Source: Acetobacter lambici (GTDB lineage Bacteria; Pseudomonadota; Alphaproteobacteria; Acetobacterales; Acetobacteraceae). From it: DNA of 52,473 nucleotides. Numbering within the stretch: the stretch's first letter is position 1; each line of letters begins with the position of its first letter. The DNA lies in the NCBI RefSeq assembly GCF_011516885.1, contig NZ_WOTD01000017.1, forward strand, positions 1 through 52,473, in the 5' to 3' direction. Shown piece by piece: positions 52,368 through 52,473 of the stretch. A program made the translations under genes and the position numbers. The notes beneath the pieces were generated by a model. The model searched no databases. It was given only the letters and a program-made list of their open reading frames with translations, and was not told the DNA's origin.

Positions 52368-52473
52368 GAGCCCTTTTGGAAATTCACGGATGAGCGTTTC
52401 GGCGTAGCATGAGGCTTCCCATGGCGATGTGGATCATGGCCTCTGCGACGTCGATCCGCTGTTCGTAGTCCTT
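52368..52473 (-). mobile_element. IS5-family insertion sequence, right end (partial)
   Basis: The element begins GAGCCCTTTTGGAAAT at 52368, which looks like a terminal inverted repeat, and continues beyond the window. The end of its transposase gene is inside. It interrupts the autotransporter gene in the same orientation. The IS1031-like subgroup, frequent in acetic acid bacteria, is the likely relative; the name is inferred. Confidence 0.8.
52384..52473 (-). CDS. IS5-family transposase, C-terminal fragment
   Basis: The last 29 codons of a transposase run in from the right edge: KDYEQRIDVAEAMIHIAMG, then SLMLRRNAHP and TGA at 52384-52386. The K-D-Y-E-Q-R start and the AMIHIAMGSLMLRR helix are typical of the C-terminus of IS5-type DDE transposases. 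The rest lies outside the window. Confidence 0.85.
   Translation of the reverse strand, partial: KDYEQRIDVAEAMIHIAMGSLMLRRNAHP

Overview
The window comes from a high-GC alphaproteobacterium, most likely an acetic acid bacterium (Acetobacteraceae; genus not resolvable by eye). The clues are a complete pqqABCDE operon, the alphaproteobacterial pairings rluD-rpoH and scpA-scpB-tatB-tatC-serS, an alphaproteobacterial NDUFS6-like zinc-finger protein, and an IS5-type transposase end like those common in acetic acid bacteria. Nothing looks plasmid- or phage-like. Most of the window is ordinary chromosome, with accessory or poorly known blocks at both ends and around 38-43 kb.

Layout. 1-3.1 kb: an AT-rich block with the tail of an unidentified gene, an FAD-dependent oxidoreductase and a GT-C-type membrane protein, probably surface-glycan genes acquired by transfer. 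3.1-5.0 kb (minus): ATPase and FecCD permease of an iron-chelate/cobalamin-type importer without a binding protein. 5.2-7.4 kb (plus): rluD and rpoH, with a structured 321-nt leader before rpoH. 7.6-13.0 kb (minus): aminotransferase, hom, glpX and recJ as one run. 13.2-18.9 kb: OmpA-domain lipoprotein, ClpP homologue, di-iron ferritin-like protein, YghU-type glutathione transferase, PhnA/YjdM zinc ribbon and an EamA transporter. 19.1-22.3 kb (minus): pqqABCDE, with an intrinsic terminator between pqqA and pqqB. 22.4-24.2 kb (minus): A-type Fe-S carrier, xthA and a GNAT gene. 24.4-33.1 kb (plus): dgt, argS, SPOR protein, scpA, scpB, tatB, tatC, serS, mostly overlapping or closely spaced; nagZ and tatA, usual members of this cluster in other alphaproteobacteria, are absent. 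33.2-37.5 kb: SMR efflux protein, dsbD, zinc-finger protein and a lipoprotein alpha/beta hydrolase. 37.6-43.1 kb: tRNA-Arg(CCG), then a cluster of poorly characterised envelope proteins, including a three-gene minus-strand operon. 43.1-48.0 kb: photolyase, SDR dehydrogenase, cytochrome c, THUMP methyltransferase and a small membrane protein. 48.0-52.5 kb (minus): a large autotransporter whose 5' end is cut off by an insertion sequence that continues out of the window.

Functionally, PQQ is the cofactor of periplasmic membrane-bound dehydrogenases, and TatBC, DsbD and the soluble cytochrome c fit a periplasm-centred oxidative lifestyle. The items most worth a second look are the uncharacterised operon at 38.7-42.0 kb, the pqqA/pqqB terminator, the competing hairpins in the rpoH leader, and the IS-interrupted autotransporter.
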